Part shown: positions 9,567 to 17,187 of the stretch, piece after piece
Position numbering within the stretch: the first letter of the stretch is position 1
Layout of the letters: each line of letters begins with the position of its first letter
Assembly (NCBI GenBank): GCA_025463545.1
Contig: JAODAR010000005.1
Location: 62,001 to 126,000, forward strand
Length of the DNA: 64,000 bases
Source of the DNA: Microbacteriaceae bacterium
GTDB taxonomy: Bacteria; Actinomycetota; Actinomycetes; Actinomycetales; Microbacteriaceae
Reading direction: 5' to 3'
Made by a program: the position numbers and the translations under genes
The notes under the pieces: generated by a model
The model's database searches: none
Seen by the model: the letters and a program-made list of their open reading frames with translations, nothing else
Told to the model about the DNA's origin: nothing

Positions 9567-9583
9567 GCTGAGGGTCCCTCAGC
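9567..9583. promoter_or_regulatory. 17-nt perfect palindrome, possible operator
   Basis: GCTGAGGG-T-CCCTCAGC is an 8-bp perfect inverted repeat around one central base, in the divergent gap between proS and the HbpS-like gene. It could be a repressor site for the latter, or only a short hairpin. Confidence 0.3.
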
Positions 9584-9674
9584 TTCGGACGCGGCGGCCA
9601 GCCCCGTTACCGGATCGTTATGTCCAACGAGGCTTGCCCGGGCATCCCACGCATCACGACAAGGAGTTTTCATC

Positions 9675-10082
9675 ATGAATGTGCAATCAGTGTCACTCGC
9701 CGACGCGCGCCGGGTCATCGCGGCCGGCGAGGACAAGGCGGCCGAGATCGGCCAGCCGAGCAACATCGCAGTCGTTGATGCTGGCGGCAACCTCGTCGCG
9801 CATGTGCGCATGGACGGCGCGTGGATAGGCAGCATCGACATCTCGATAAAGAAAGCCTTCACCTCCCGCGCCTTCGACATCACCACCAAAGACCTGGGAG
9901 ACAACGCCGGCCCCGGTGATCAGTTCTTCGGCATCCACGCGTCAAACAACGGCCGGATCATGATCTTCGCTGGCGGCATCCCGCTCCGAGACGGGGACAC
10001 GGTCGTGGGCGCGGTCGGGGTCAGCGGCGGCTCAGGCGCCCAGGACCAGGAGATCGCTGAAGCGGCGGCCGCTGCGCTGTAA
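9675..10082 (+). CDS. GlcG/HbpS family heme-binding-like protein
   Basis: 135 residues covering the whole GlcG/HbpS domain (formerly DUF336): LADARRVIAAGEDKA helix, IAVVDAGGNLVAHVRMDGA strand pair, SIDISIKKAFTSRAF helix, then IMIFAGGIPLRDGDTVVGAVGVSGG and a final QDQEIAEAAAAAL helix. Family members include the Streptomyces redox sensor HbpS, which binds heme and iron. Many others are of unknown role near oxidoreductases. There is no signal peptide, so it is cytoplasmic. AAGGAG lies 10 nt upstream of ATG 9675. It has no co-oriented neighbour, so it is probably transcribed alone. Confidence 0.85.
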   Translation: MNVQSVSLADARRVIAAGEDKAAEIGQPSNIAVVDAGGNLVAHVRMDGAWIGSIDISIKKAFTSRAFDITTKDLGDNAGPGDQFFGIHASNNGRIMIFAGGIPLRDGDTVVGAVGVSGGSGAQDQEIAEAAAAAL

Positions 10083-10103
10083 AGGTAATCAGCGTTCGCC
10101 GAT

Positions 10104-10158
10104 TCGCCCGCTTCTGCTGCCAGCACTCGTTCGCGGCAGCGGCAGCGGAAGTGGGCGA
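10104..10158. terminator. hairpin between convergent hbpS-like and ispG genes
   Basis: TCGCCCGCTTCTGCTGCC (10104-10121) pairs with GGCAGCGGAAGTGGGCGA (10141-10158) with two mismatches and a 19-nt loop. Its place just after the stop codon of the 9675-10082 gene supports a terminator, although no U-tract follows. Confidence 0.5.
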
Positions 10159-10217
10159 GCCGGCGTCACCGCGCAGGATCCGTCACCAAAACAGGAACGG
10201 GCAGGCTCAAACCGACA

Positions 10218-10259
10218 ATTCTTCCGGTTGGGGGTGACGGATGCCGGATTCTTCCGGTT
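10218..10259. repeat. 12-bp direct repeat downstream of ispG
   Basis: ATTCTTCCGGTT occurs at 10218-10229 and again at 10248-10259, 30 bp apart, in the intergenic stretch just past the ispG stop codon. Function is unknown. Confidence 0.5.
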
Positions 10260-10271
10260 TTCGCTACCTGG

Positions 10272-11432
10272 TCAGTTGGCCCCGACCGTCACGACGGGCT
10301 CGCCGACGCGGGTATCGCCGGCCGGCATCTCGGCGGCGAGACGGTTGGCCTCCTCGATCAGGGTCGCGACGATCTCCGACTCAGGGACGGTCTTGATCAC
10401 CTCGCCCTTGACGAAAATCTGTCCCTTGCCATTGCCAGATGCCACGCCGAGGTCGGCCTCGCGGGCCTCACCCGGACCGTTGACGACGCAGCCCATCACA
10501 GCAACGCGAAGCGGAACGCTCATGCCTTCCAGGCCATCCGTCACATCGTTGGCCAGCTTGTACACGTCGACCTGGGCTCGCCCGCAGCTGGGGCAGGAGA
10601 CGATCTCGAGCTTCCGTTCGCGGAGGTTCAGCGACTGCAAGATCTGCAGGCCGACCTTGATCTCCTCGACCGGCGGGGCAGAGAGCGAAACCCGGATGGT
10701 GTCGCCGATGCCCTCGGAGAGCAGGATGCCGAACGCCGTTGCGCTCTTGATCGTGCCCTGGAACGCCGGGCCCGCCTCGGTGACACCGAGGTGCAGGGGC
10801 CAGTCGCCGCGTTCGGCGAGCAACCGGTAAGCCTTGACCATCACGATCGGGTCGTTGTGCTTGACCGAGATCTTGAAGTCGTGGAAGTCGTGCTCCTCGA
10901 ACAGGCTCGCTTCCCAAACCGCGCTCTCCACGAGCGCCTCGGGCGTGGCCTTGCCGTACTTCTGCAGGATCGACGGTTCCAGAGATCCGGCGTTGACGCC
11001 GATGCGAATCGAGACGTCGGCGGCCTTGGCGGCGGCAGCGATCTTTCCGACCTGGTCATCGAACTTGCGGATGTTGCCCGGGTTCACGCGTACTCCGGCG
11101 CATCCGGCATCGATGGCTGCGTAGACATAGTTCGGCTGGAAGTGGATGTCGGCGATCACCGGGATCTGGCTCTTCTTCGCGATGATCGGGAGCGCCTCGG
11201 CGTCGTCTCGGCTCGGCACGGCAACGCGCACGATGTCGCATCCGGAAGCGGTGAGTTCGGCGATCTGCTGCAGGGTCGCGTTGATGTTCGGTGTCGGGGT
11301 CGTCGTCATGGACTGGACGCTGATCTGGGCGCCGCCGCCCACCAGGACCTTTCCGACTTTGATCTGACGGGTCTTGCGTCTGGGAGCCAGTACCTCAGGT
11401 ACTTTGGGCATCCCTAAGTTGATTGCTGCCAC
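10272..11432 (-). CDS. ispG: 4-hydroxy-3-methylbut-2-enyl-diphosphate synthase
   Basis: 386 residues. IspG carries out the penultimate MEP-pathway step, converting MEcPP to HMBPP with a [4Fe-4S] cluster. The TIM-barrel part begins [25 protein letters not shown]. Cluster cysteines are visible in CPSCGR near residue 290 and in [18 protein letters not shown] near 335. GTG 11432 ([11 protein letters not shown]) is chosen because a TAAGCT -10 box lies 7 nt upstream and no ribosome binding site is present. ATG 11411 is the alternative. dxr, another MEP-pathway gene, and the S2P protease gene that usually sits with them lie on the same strand upstream, now separated by other genes. Confidence 0.95.
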   Translation of the reverse strand: MAAINLGMPKVPEVLAPRRKTRQIKVGKVLVGGGAQISVQSMTTTPTPNINATLQQIAELTASGCDIVRVAVPSRDDAEALPIIAKKSQIPVIADIHFQPNYVYAAIDAGCAGVRVNPGNIRKFDDQVGKIAAAAKAADVSIRIGVNAGSLEPSILQKYGKATPEALVESAVWEASLFEEHDFHDFKISVKHNDPIVMVKAYRLLAERGDWPLHLGVTEAGPAFQGTIKSATAFGILLSEGIGDTIRVSLSAPPVEEIKVGLQILQSLNLRERKLEIVSCPSCGRAQVDVYKLANDVTDGLEGMSVPLRVAVMGCVVNGPGEAREADLGVASGNGKGQIFVKGEVIKTVPESEIVATLIEEANRLAAEMPAGDTRVGEPVVTVGAN

Positions 11433-11439
11433 GAGAGTC

Positions 11440-11445
11440 AGCTTA
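11440..11445 (-). promoter_or_regulatory. -10 box TAAGCT for leaderless ispG
   Basis: On the minus strand TAAGCT is followed by 7 nt and then GTG 11432, with no Shine-Dalgarno sequence, matching leaderless actinobacterial promoters. Confidence 0.45.
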
Positions 11446-11466
11446 CGCGGCTGCTGCTCGGTGCTT

Positions 11467-11549
11467 GCTGAACGGCGTGCTTGCTCAACGCAGTGCATGC
11501 TCAACGCAGTGCATGCTCAACGGCGTGGTTGCTCAACGGCGTGGTTGCT
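11467..11549. repeat. 5 x 16-bp tandem repeat in divergent promoter gap
   Basis: Five contiguous 16-bp units start at 11467, 11483, 11499, 11515 and 11531. Units 2 and 3 are identical (GCTCAACGCAGTGCAT), units 4 and 5 are identical (GCTCAACGGCGTGGTT) and unit 1 is a hybrid (GCTGAACGGCGTGCTT). A partial sixth unit GCT ends the array. It lies between the divergent ispG and thiolase genes. Confidence 0.85.
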
Positions 11550-11595
11550 ACGGCAACTACGCTTGGTAGAGCAGACAGTAGACAAAGGAGTCGCC

Positions 11596-12780
11596 ATGAG
11601 TGCAAACGACGTCGTCATCCTCGCCGGGTCGCGCACGCCGCAGGGCCGCGTAAACGGCCAGCTCTCCTCACTCACCGCCGTCCAGCTGGGCACCGCCGCG
11701 ATCGAAGGCGCCCTTGCGCGGGCGGGTGTCAGGCCGGACCAGGTCGATGGGGTGCTGATGGGCCAGGTGCTGCAGGCCGGGTGTGGCCAAAACCCGGCCC
11801 GCCAGAGCGCGATTGCGGCCGGAATCCCCTGGACTGTGCCGGCGATGACGCTGAACAAGGTCTGCCTCTCGGGACTCGCCGCCGTGATCGACGCGGCCCG
11901 GCTCATCCGTCTCGGTGAAGCCAGCGTCGTGGTCGCCGGCGGCCAGGAATCGATGTCCCTCGCCCCGCACCTGCTGCCCGGTTCCCGGCAAGGTTGGCCA
12001 TACGGCAGCGTCACCGTGCTCGACCACGCCGCCCACGACGGGTTGACGGATGCCTACGACGGGTTGTCGATGGGCCTCTCGACCGAGAAAATCAACGTCA
12101 CACTCGGTATCGCCCGTGCTGAGCAGGACGAGGTTGCTGCCGCCTCGCACCAGCGCGCCGCCGCCGCCCAGGCCGGCGGAGTGTTCGATGACGAGATCAC
12201 CCCGATCAGCGTTCCGCAGCGGAAGGGCGAGCCGCTGGTCATCAGCACCGATGAAGGGGTGCGCGGTTCGAGCACCACGGACACGCTCGGCGCGCTGCGT
12301 CCGGTGTTCGACAAGGCTGGCACCATCACGGCCGGCAACTCGTCGCCGCTGTCGGACGGGGCCGCGGCCGTCGTCGTGGCCAGCCGGGCGTGGGCCGAGG
12401 AGCACGGGCTCAGCTGGCTGGCCGTGATCGAAGCCTCCGGACACGTTGCAGGACCGGACAACTCTCTGCACTCGCAGCCCTCGCACGCCATCTCCGCCGC
12501 GCTCTCGCGGCAGGGCTGGGAGGCGGGCGAGCTCGACCTCGTGGAGATCAATGAGGCATTTGCGGCCGTCGCGCTGCAATCGACGCAGGATCTCGGGCTC
12601 TCAAGCGAGAAGGTGAACATCCACGGCGGGGCGATCGCGATCGGGCACCCGATCGGCGCCTCGGGTGCCCGGCTTGCGCTGCACGCGGCGCTTGAGTTGT
12701 CGCGGCGCGGCGCCGGCAAGGCCGCGGTGTCGCTCTGCGGCGGCGGCGGGCAGGGCGACGCGCTGCTGCTGTCGCGCTAG
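11596..12780 (+). CDS. acetyl-CoA C-acetyltransferase (thiolase family)
   Basis: 394 residues, normal for a homotetrameric thiolase. The acyl-accepting Cys is Cys90 in LNKVCLSGLAA. NEAFAAVALQ, the His-bearing GGAIAIGHPIGASGAR and the second Cys in CGGGGQGDALL are all present, so the enzyme should be active. Thiolases of this kind condense or cleave acetoacetyl-CoA or 3-ketoacyl-CoA; sequence alone does not separate biosynthetic from degradative use. AAAGGAG lies 8 nt upstream of ATG 11596. It has no beta-oxidation neighbours here and is divergent from ispG across a tandem repeat. Confidence 0.92.
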   Translation: MSANDVVILAGSRTPQGRVNGQLSSLTAVQLGTAAIEGALARAGVRPDQVDGVLMGQVLQAGCGQNPARQSAIAAGIPWTVPAMTLNKVCLSGLAAVIDAARLIRLGEASVVVAGGQESMSLAPHLLPGSRQGWPYGSVTVLDHAAHDGLTDAYDGLSMGLSTEKINVTLGIARAEQDEVAAASHQRAAAAQAGGVFDDEITPISVPQRKGEPLVISTDEGVRGSSTTDTLGALRPVFDKAGTITAGNSSPLSDGAAAVVVASRAWAEEHGLSWLAVIEASGHVAGPDNSLHSQPSHAISAALSRQGWEAGELDLVEINEAFAAVALQSTQDLGLSSEKVNIHGGAIAIGHPIGASGARLALHAALELSRRGAGKAAVSLCGGGGQGDALLLSR

Positions 12781-12812
12781 CGCTCTGCCGGGAATCACGC
12801 AGGCGGTCCAAC

Positions 12813-12959
12813 TCACCCCGCCGCCACTGTCAGGCGCCACGCCGTGCCCGCCCCCGTTGCGGTGCGGAGTTCCAGCCGGCCGCCGGCATCCGCTACGGCG
12901 TCGGCAAGCACGCGCAACGCGAAGTGGCCGCTCCCGGGGCGAGCGAGCTTCGCTGCGGC
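12813..12959 (-). pseudogene. 3' remnant of a sensor histidine kinase
   Basis: Reading the minus strand up to a TGA at 12813-12815 gives about 49 codons that resemble the end of a NarX/DegS-type kinase ATPase domain: PGSGHFALRVLADAVADAGG, then RLELRTATGAGTAWRLTVA and stop. GHFxLRVxAD and the terminal GAGTxWRL strand are typical of that family. Nothing upstream (above about 12960) continues the domain and there is no start codon, so the gene has been truncated. The intact kinase at 14220-15548 ends with a different sequence, so this is not a duplication of its 3' end. The rest of the 325-bp gap 12781-13105 contains only the inverted repeat at 13005-13082. Confidence 0.6.
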
Positions 12960-13004
12960 GCCACCCGCTGGTGTGGCCACCGGCAGTCAACCGACGTCCG
13001 CGTA

Positions 13005-13082
13005 CCCAACTGCTGCAATTCTCGCCCACGGAGACCCAGAGGGCCGAATTGTGCCGTTGGGCACGGAATCACAGCAGTTGGG
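13005..13082. repeat. 11-bp inverted repeat with inner hairpin
   Basis: CCCAACTGCTG (13005-13015) and CAGCAGTTGGG (13072-13082) are perfect inverted copies, and a small hairpin GTGCC-GTTG-GGCAC (13051-13064 region) lies between them. It is downstream of the SHOCT gene and may serve as its terminator. Confidence 0.5.
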
Positions 13083-13105
13083 CGCACGACGCGCGGCCGG
13101 TGCGG

Positions 13106-13441
13106 TTAACGGGCAGGCGGCTCAGCGGGCCGGTTGGCGCGGAGCACCTCGAGCCGCGCCCGGTACTCGACCTCGTCGATGTCACCCTGCGCGAAACGCT
13201 CGGCCAGGGTCTTCTCGGCACTGCGGGAATCGGCCTGGCCTTGTCCGTAGGGGCCGTGTCCGTACGGGTACGGGCCGTTCCACCCCCGGCGCCACCGGCG
13301 GCCGAAAATCGCGAAGAGTGCGATGACGACGATGATCCAGAACAGGGGGATCAGCAGGAACAGCCAGCTGAATCCACCCCCGCCGCCCCAGCCGTAGCCC
13401 GGGTGGGCGGCGAGCTCGGTGAGAACTGCAGTAGTCAGCAT
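13106..13441 (-). CDS. SHOCT-domain membrane protein
   Basis: 111 residues. One transmembrane helix (FSWLFLLIPLFWIIVVIALFAIF, about residues 24-47) follows a Gly-rich N-terminus (YGWGGGGG). A Tyr/Gly-rich linker (YPYGHGPYGQ) leads to a C-terminal SHOCT domain of about 30 residues with AEKTLAERFAQGDIDEVEYRARLEVL. SHOCT domains are short oligomerisation modules found at protein termini; no enzymatic role is known. It lies immediately downstream of the response regulator gene but 122 bp away, so co-expression with the two-component pair is possible but unproven. ATG 13441 is the start. Confidence 0.85.
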   Translation of the reverse strand: MLTTAVLTELAAHPGYGWGGGGGFSWLFLLIPLFWIIVVIALFAIFGRRWRRGWNGPYPYGHGPYGQGQADSRSAEKTLAERFAQGDIDEVEYRARLEVLRANRPAEPPAR

Positions 13442-13563
13442 GATGTATCCGTTCGTTCGGGGTTCAGGTTGAACCGATACCCCCAGCGTCGTCGAACCGA
13501 TGCGCCCGCGAATCTGCCCGGCGGAGTCACTTCCCCTACACCCCTGGGAGCAGGCGGCCGCCG

Positions 13564-14223
13564 CTACAGCCCTGGCGCGACCAGCCCGGCCTCGTAGGCG
13601 ATGATCACCAATTGCACCCGGTCGCGGGCGGCAAGCTTCGACATGATGCGCGACACGTGCGTCTTCGCGGTCAGCGGGCTGAGGAACAGCTGCGCTCCGA
13701 TCTCGGCGTTGGTCAGCCCGCGACCGACCAGCGCGAGCACCTCGCGTTCCCGTTCGGTGAGCACCTGGAGCGGGCGGGTGTCGCGCGGCTCGGTGAGGCC
13801 GGAGGCCATCCGTTCGAGCAGCCGCCGGGTGACGCTCGGAGAGAGCAGGCCCTCCCCCGCCGCCACCACGCGCACCGCACGGATCAGTTCGGCCGGTTCG
13901 GTGTCCTTGACCAGGAACCCGCTCGCCCCGGCGCGGATCGCCCGGGCAACATACTCGTCGAGCTCGAAGGTGGTGACCACCACGACGTGGGTGTGAACGA
14001 GTGCGGGGGCGCCCACGATCTGTTCAGTCGCCCACAGGCCGTCACCGTCGGGCATCCGGATGTCCATCAGCACGACATCGGGACGCAGCCGGGTCACCGC
14101 GTCCACTGCTTCTCGCCCGGTGCGGGCCTCGGCGACCACCTCGAGGTCCGCTTCGGATTCGAGCAGGGACCGGAAGCCCGCCCGGATCAGCTGCTGGTCG
14201 TCCGCGATGACGACCCGGATCAT
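13564..14223 (-). CDS. NarL/FixJ family response regulator
   Basis: 219 residues. The receiver domain covers about 1-120, with the acidic pair ADD at 7-9, phospho-acceptor Asp54 in VVLMDIRMPDG, the Thr in VVVTTFE and Lys in LVKDTEP. The LuxR-type HTH is C-terminal (LTEREREVLALVGRGLTNAEI, about 150-210). It is the DNA-binding output of the adjacent histidine kinase: the ATG at 14223 overlaps the kinase stop in ATGA, so the two are translationally coupled. The stimulus and regulon cannot be inferred; the SHOCT membrane gene downstream is a possible target. Confidence 0.94.
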   Translation of the reverse strand: MIRVVIADDQQLIRAGFRSLLESEADLEVVAEARTGREAVDAVTRLRPDVVLMDIRMPDGDGLWATEQIVGAPALVHTHVVVVTTFELDEYVARAIRAGASGFLVKDTEPAELIRAVRVVAAGEGLLSPSVTRRLLERMASGLTEPRDTRPLQVLTEREREVLALVGRGLTNAEIGAQLFLSPLTAKTHVSRIMSKLAARDRVQLVIIAYEAGLVAPGL

Positions 14224-15548
14224 CCGTTGCCCCGCTCAGCCTGCGAGGCCCGGCCCACACTGACCGGAATGCGTGCTTCGACCCGGAAACCGCCGTTCGC
14301 GGCGCGGACAGTGTGCAGGGAGCCGCCGAGCAGTTCGGCGCGTTCGCGCATTCCGAGCAGCCCGCTGCCCGGTTCGATCGAACGGCCGGCCGCCTGCGCG
14401 GTCCCGTCATCGGTCACCGTCAGCAGGTAGGCGTTCCGGTCGATGCCGAGGTAGACGGATGCGCCGGTCGCCTCCGCGTGCCGCAGCACGTTGGTGAGCG
14501 CCTCCTGGCAGATGCGGAACAACGCGAGCTGGGTCGCGGCGGAGGCGGCGGTCTCGGCCTCGAGCGCGTTGACGTACGTCACGTTGAGGCCCTGCGTCCG
14601 GAAGGACTCGATCAGCGCCGGCAGGCCGGCGAGATCGGGCTCGGGGGTGAGCGGGACGCCGGATCCCTCCGCGGAATCGGAGCGCAGGATACCGAGCACG
14701 GTGCGCACCTCGTCAAGCGCATTCTTGCTCGACCTCTTGATGTTGGCCAGCGCTTCCGCCGCCTTTTGCGGCTGGCTGTCGATGAGGTGCAGACCAACCC
14801 CGGCCTGCACGTTGATCTGGGAGAGCGAGTGGGCAAGCACATCGTGCAGCTCCCGGGCAATCCGCACCCGCTCACGCTGCTCCGCGGTCATCCGGCGGGC
14901 GTCGGTGCTGCGCCGGTACTCGCGAATGCGATCCCGCCGGCGGCGAATCGCCTCCCCAATGCCCATGAACAGAACCAGGACCAGCGTCGTGCCCGCCACC
15001 CGGAACGGATTGAACGGGATGTCCCAGAGGCCGGTGAGGGCCACAGTCGCGGCCCAGGCCAGGGCAACGGATGTGTACACCCAGATCCGCGCGCCACGCA
15101 CGATTCCGAGCACGATCGCGAACGCGAGCGCGGCGAACGGAGTGACCACCGCCGGTTCGAGCACGATCGGCGCCGCCGCAGCAGCTGCACAGATTGCAGC
15201 GACCGGCCCCGGGAACCGGCGGGCGGCTATCAGTGACAGCGGACCGACGAAAGCCAGGGCGAGCACCAGCAGGCCGGCGCCGGGGAAAGCCGGTCCGCCG
15301 GCCAGGTGCACGGCGCCGTCGATGTGCCCGTTGTTCAACCCATCACCGGAGTTGCCGAACGGATTGCCAACCGGGAACACCCACCGGCCCCGCCAGAGCT
15401 GGAACGCCGTGGTCGGAACCTGGATCAGGAACGAGATAACGACCGGCAGCCACAGCCGCACGCGTCGCGGCATCCGTTCATCCGGCCAGCCGTGCCAGCG
15501 CCCCGGCCGCCCGGAGGCGTGCTCGGCTGGGTCCGTGGACGATGGCAT
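14220..15548 (-). CDS. NarL-partner sensor histidine kinase (HisKA_3 type)
   Basis: 442 residues. The N-terminal half has about six hydrophobic segments (residues 25-195) forming a membrane sensor without a large extracellular domain. The HisKA_3 dimerisation helix follows with the phospho-acceptor His near residue 236 in RIARELHDVLAHSLSQ. The ATPase domain shows EALTNVLRHAEA (N box) and GSGLLGMRERAELLGG (G box). It phosphorylates the response regulator encoded immediately downstream. An N-terminal cytoplasmic tail of about 25 residues precedes the first helix; ATG 15548 is used. An intramembrane sensing type is likely from the topology. Confidence 0.93.
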   Translation of the reverse strand: MPSSTDPAEHASGRPGRWHGWPDERMPRRVRLWLPVVISFLIQVPTTAFQLWRGRWVFPVGNPFGNSGDGLNNGHIDGAVHLAGGPAFPGAGLLVLALAFVGPLSLIAARRFPGPVAAICAAAAAAPIVLEPAVVTPFAALAFAIVLGIVRGARIWVYTSVALAWAATVALTGLWDIPFNPFRVAGTTLVLVLFMGIGEAIRRRRDRIREYRRSTDARRMTAEQRERVRIARELHDVLAHSLSQINVQAGVGLHLIDSQPQKAAEALANIKRSSKNALDEVRTVLGILRSDSAEGSGVPLTPEPDLAGLPALIESFRTQGLNVTYVNALEAETAASAATQLALFRICQEALTNVLRHAEATGASVYLGIDRNAYLLTVTDDGTAQAAGRSIEPGSGLLGMRERAELLGGSLHTVRAANGGFRVEARIPVSVGRASQAERGNG

Positions 15549-15675
15549 AGTCCGATGCTACTTCCGCTGACGCTGCGGGGAATCGGATGCCGGGAGCGCG
15601 GGCCGGCGCAGGGCTACTCCCCCGGGAGTACCCGTGGACGCCCGCAGCGCGAGGCGCTCAACGTGATGCCCCGCC

Positions 15676-15742
15676 GAGAGTGGCACTTCCGGTCGAGAGT
15701 TACCGGCGCAACCGGCAGTCTCGACCGGAAAGGTAACTCTCA
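15676..15742 (+). repeat. dispersed palindromic repeat, copy 1
   Basis: A 67-bp element with two interlocked inverted repeats: TTCCGGTCGAGA (15687-15698) with TCTCGACCGGAA (15719-15730), and GAGAGTTACC (15695-15704) with GGTAACTCTC (15732-15741). A closely similar sequence lies in the opposite orientation at 38114-38164; the shared core GAGAGTTACCGGCGCAAC is identical. The right end overlaps the stop codon of the S2P protease gene. Confidence 0.7.
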
Positions 15743-17119
15743 GCCGAACAGGTTGATCGGTTTGACGATGTCGGCGTAGATCAGCAGCAGGCTCATACCA
15801 CCGAGCACGATCACGACGGCGAAGGTCACCGGCATCAGCTTGGCGGTGTCGACCGGCCCGGGATCACGGCGTTTGAACAGCTTCGCGAAGAAGCGACGGA
15901 TGCCTTCCCACAGCGCCCCGGCGACGTGTCCGCCGTCGAGGGGCATCAGGGGGACCAGGTTGAACACGAACAGGGCGACGTTCAGCGACGCCAGGAGGCC
16001 GAGCAGGCTGGCCACCTTGCTGGCCACCGGGATGGTGTCGATGCTGGCGATCTCACCGGCGACACGGCCGACGCCGACGACGCTGATCGGACCGTTCGGG
16101 TCGCGTTCACCCGGACCGAAGGCCGCGTTGGCCACGTCGATCAGCCGCTGCGGAAGGTTCAGGATCATGTGCCCGACGGCGCCGATGTTTTGGCCGACCG
16201 CCGGCAGCACGGCGGTGACCGGCTGCTTCACCAGTTCGCCGGCGGGGCCGATCCCGACGAAACCGACCTCCTCGGTGACGGACTTGCCGGAGGCGTCCTT
16301 CTGAACCGCGCCGGCGGCATCCGTCACGTAACGCTCGGTGAGTTTCGGGGTGATGGTGAGCGTCCGCTGGGTGCCGTCGCGCTCGACGACGACGTTCAGC
16401 GGGGTGCCGGGCGACTTGCGGATGACCGCCGTGGACTGCTCCCAGCTGGTGATCGCGGTGCCGTCGATGCTGACCAGCCGGTCGCCGGGCTTGAGGCCTG
16501 CGGCGGCGCCCGGCGCATCTTCGTCGCCGGTCTGGCAGGCCTGCCGGGTGCTGGTGGCCGGGAGCACACACGAGGAGACGCTTCCGACGGTGGTCGAGGC
16601 CTGGGCGGTACCGAAGCCCATCAGCAGGATCGCGAACAGCACGATGGCGATCAGCAGGTTCATGGTCGGCCCGCCCAGCATGATGATGATGCGCTTCCAC
16701 ACCGGGAGCCGGTAGAACGCGCGATGGTCCTCGCCCTCGCCGATGGTATCGGCGCTCGCCTGCCGGGCATCATCCACCATGGTCGAGATGGCGTTCGGTT
16801 TCTTGTCGGGCTCGCCCTCCTGCACGAGGGTCTGGAAGAACCCGGTGCTCGCCGTGCGCGACGCACCGCCCGCCTTCGCCGGTGGGAACATGCCGATCAT
16901 CGAGATGTAGCCGCCGAGCGGGATGGCCTTGACGCCGTATTCGGTCTCGCCCTTGCGCTTGGACCAGAGGGTGGGACCGAAACCGATCATGTACTGGGTG
17001 ACCTTGACCCCGAACAGCTTGGCGGGCACCAGGTGCCCGATTTCGTGCAGGCCGATCGACAGGGCGAGGCCGACGACGACCACGGCGACGCCCAGGATGA
17101 ACAGCAGCACGGTTTCCAC
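15740..17119 (-). CDS. M50 site-2 protease (RseP/Rip1 type)
   Basis: 459 residues. The zinc-binding HEIGH motif is at residues 25-29 in the first membrane helix and the third ligand motif MPLDGGHVAGALWE is in the C-terminal membrane domain. A PDZ-like region is between them (AGLKPGDRLVSIDG), preceded by a helix (LLIAIVLFAILLMGF) and a periplasm-side segment containing two Cys. Rip1-type proteases cleave anti-sigma factors and other membrane proteins within the bilayer. GTG 17119 is chosen because TAATCT lies 7 nt upstream and no ribosome binding site is present; an ATG at 17149 would lie upstream of that box. The usual dxr-protease-ispG cluster is interrupted here by other genes. Confidence 0.95.
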   Translation of the reverse strand: METVLLFILGVAVVVVGLALSIGLHEIGHLVPAKLFGVKVTQYMIGFGPTLWSKRKGETEYGVKAIPLGGYISMIGMFPPAKAGGASRTASTGFFQTLVQEGEPDKKPNAISTMVDDARQASADTIGEGEDHRAFYRLPVWKRIIIMLGGPTMNLLIAIVLFAILLMGFGTAQASTTVGSVSSCVLPATSTRQACQTGDEDAPGAAAGLKPGDRLVSIDGTAITSWEQSTAVIRKSPGTPLNVVVERDGTQRTLTITPKLTERYVTDAAGAVQKDASGKSVTEEVGFVGIGPAGELVKQPVTAVLPAVGQNIGAVGHMILNLPQRLIDVANAAFGPGERDPNGPISVVGVGRVAGEIASIDTIPVASKVASLLGLLASLNVALFVFNLVPLMPLDGGHVAGALWEGIRRFFAKLFKRRDPGPVDTAKLMPVTFAVVIVLGGMSLLLIYADIVKPINLFG

Positions 17120-17126
17120 AGTCGAA

Positions 17127-17132
17127 AGATTA
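17127..17132 (-). promoter_or_regulatory. -10 box TAATCT for leaderless S2P protease gene
   Basis: TAATCT on the minus strand, 7 nt, then GTG 17119. No Shine-Dalgarno is present, so initiation is probably leaderless. Confidence 0.5.
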
Positions 17133-17187
17133 GTCGCCCGAAGCTGCAAAGCGGCTGGCCGTTGACTATGCGCCTGCGGACCGTGGT

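Noticed and set aside
7976..9571. Long open frame (531 codons) antisense to proS
   Set aside because: It mirrors the codon structure of proS in high-GC DNA, has no recognisable domain and no ribosome binding site. Similar long antisense frames opposite gabT, infB and the giant protein were rejected for the same reason.
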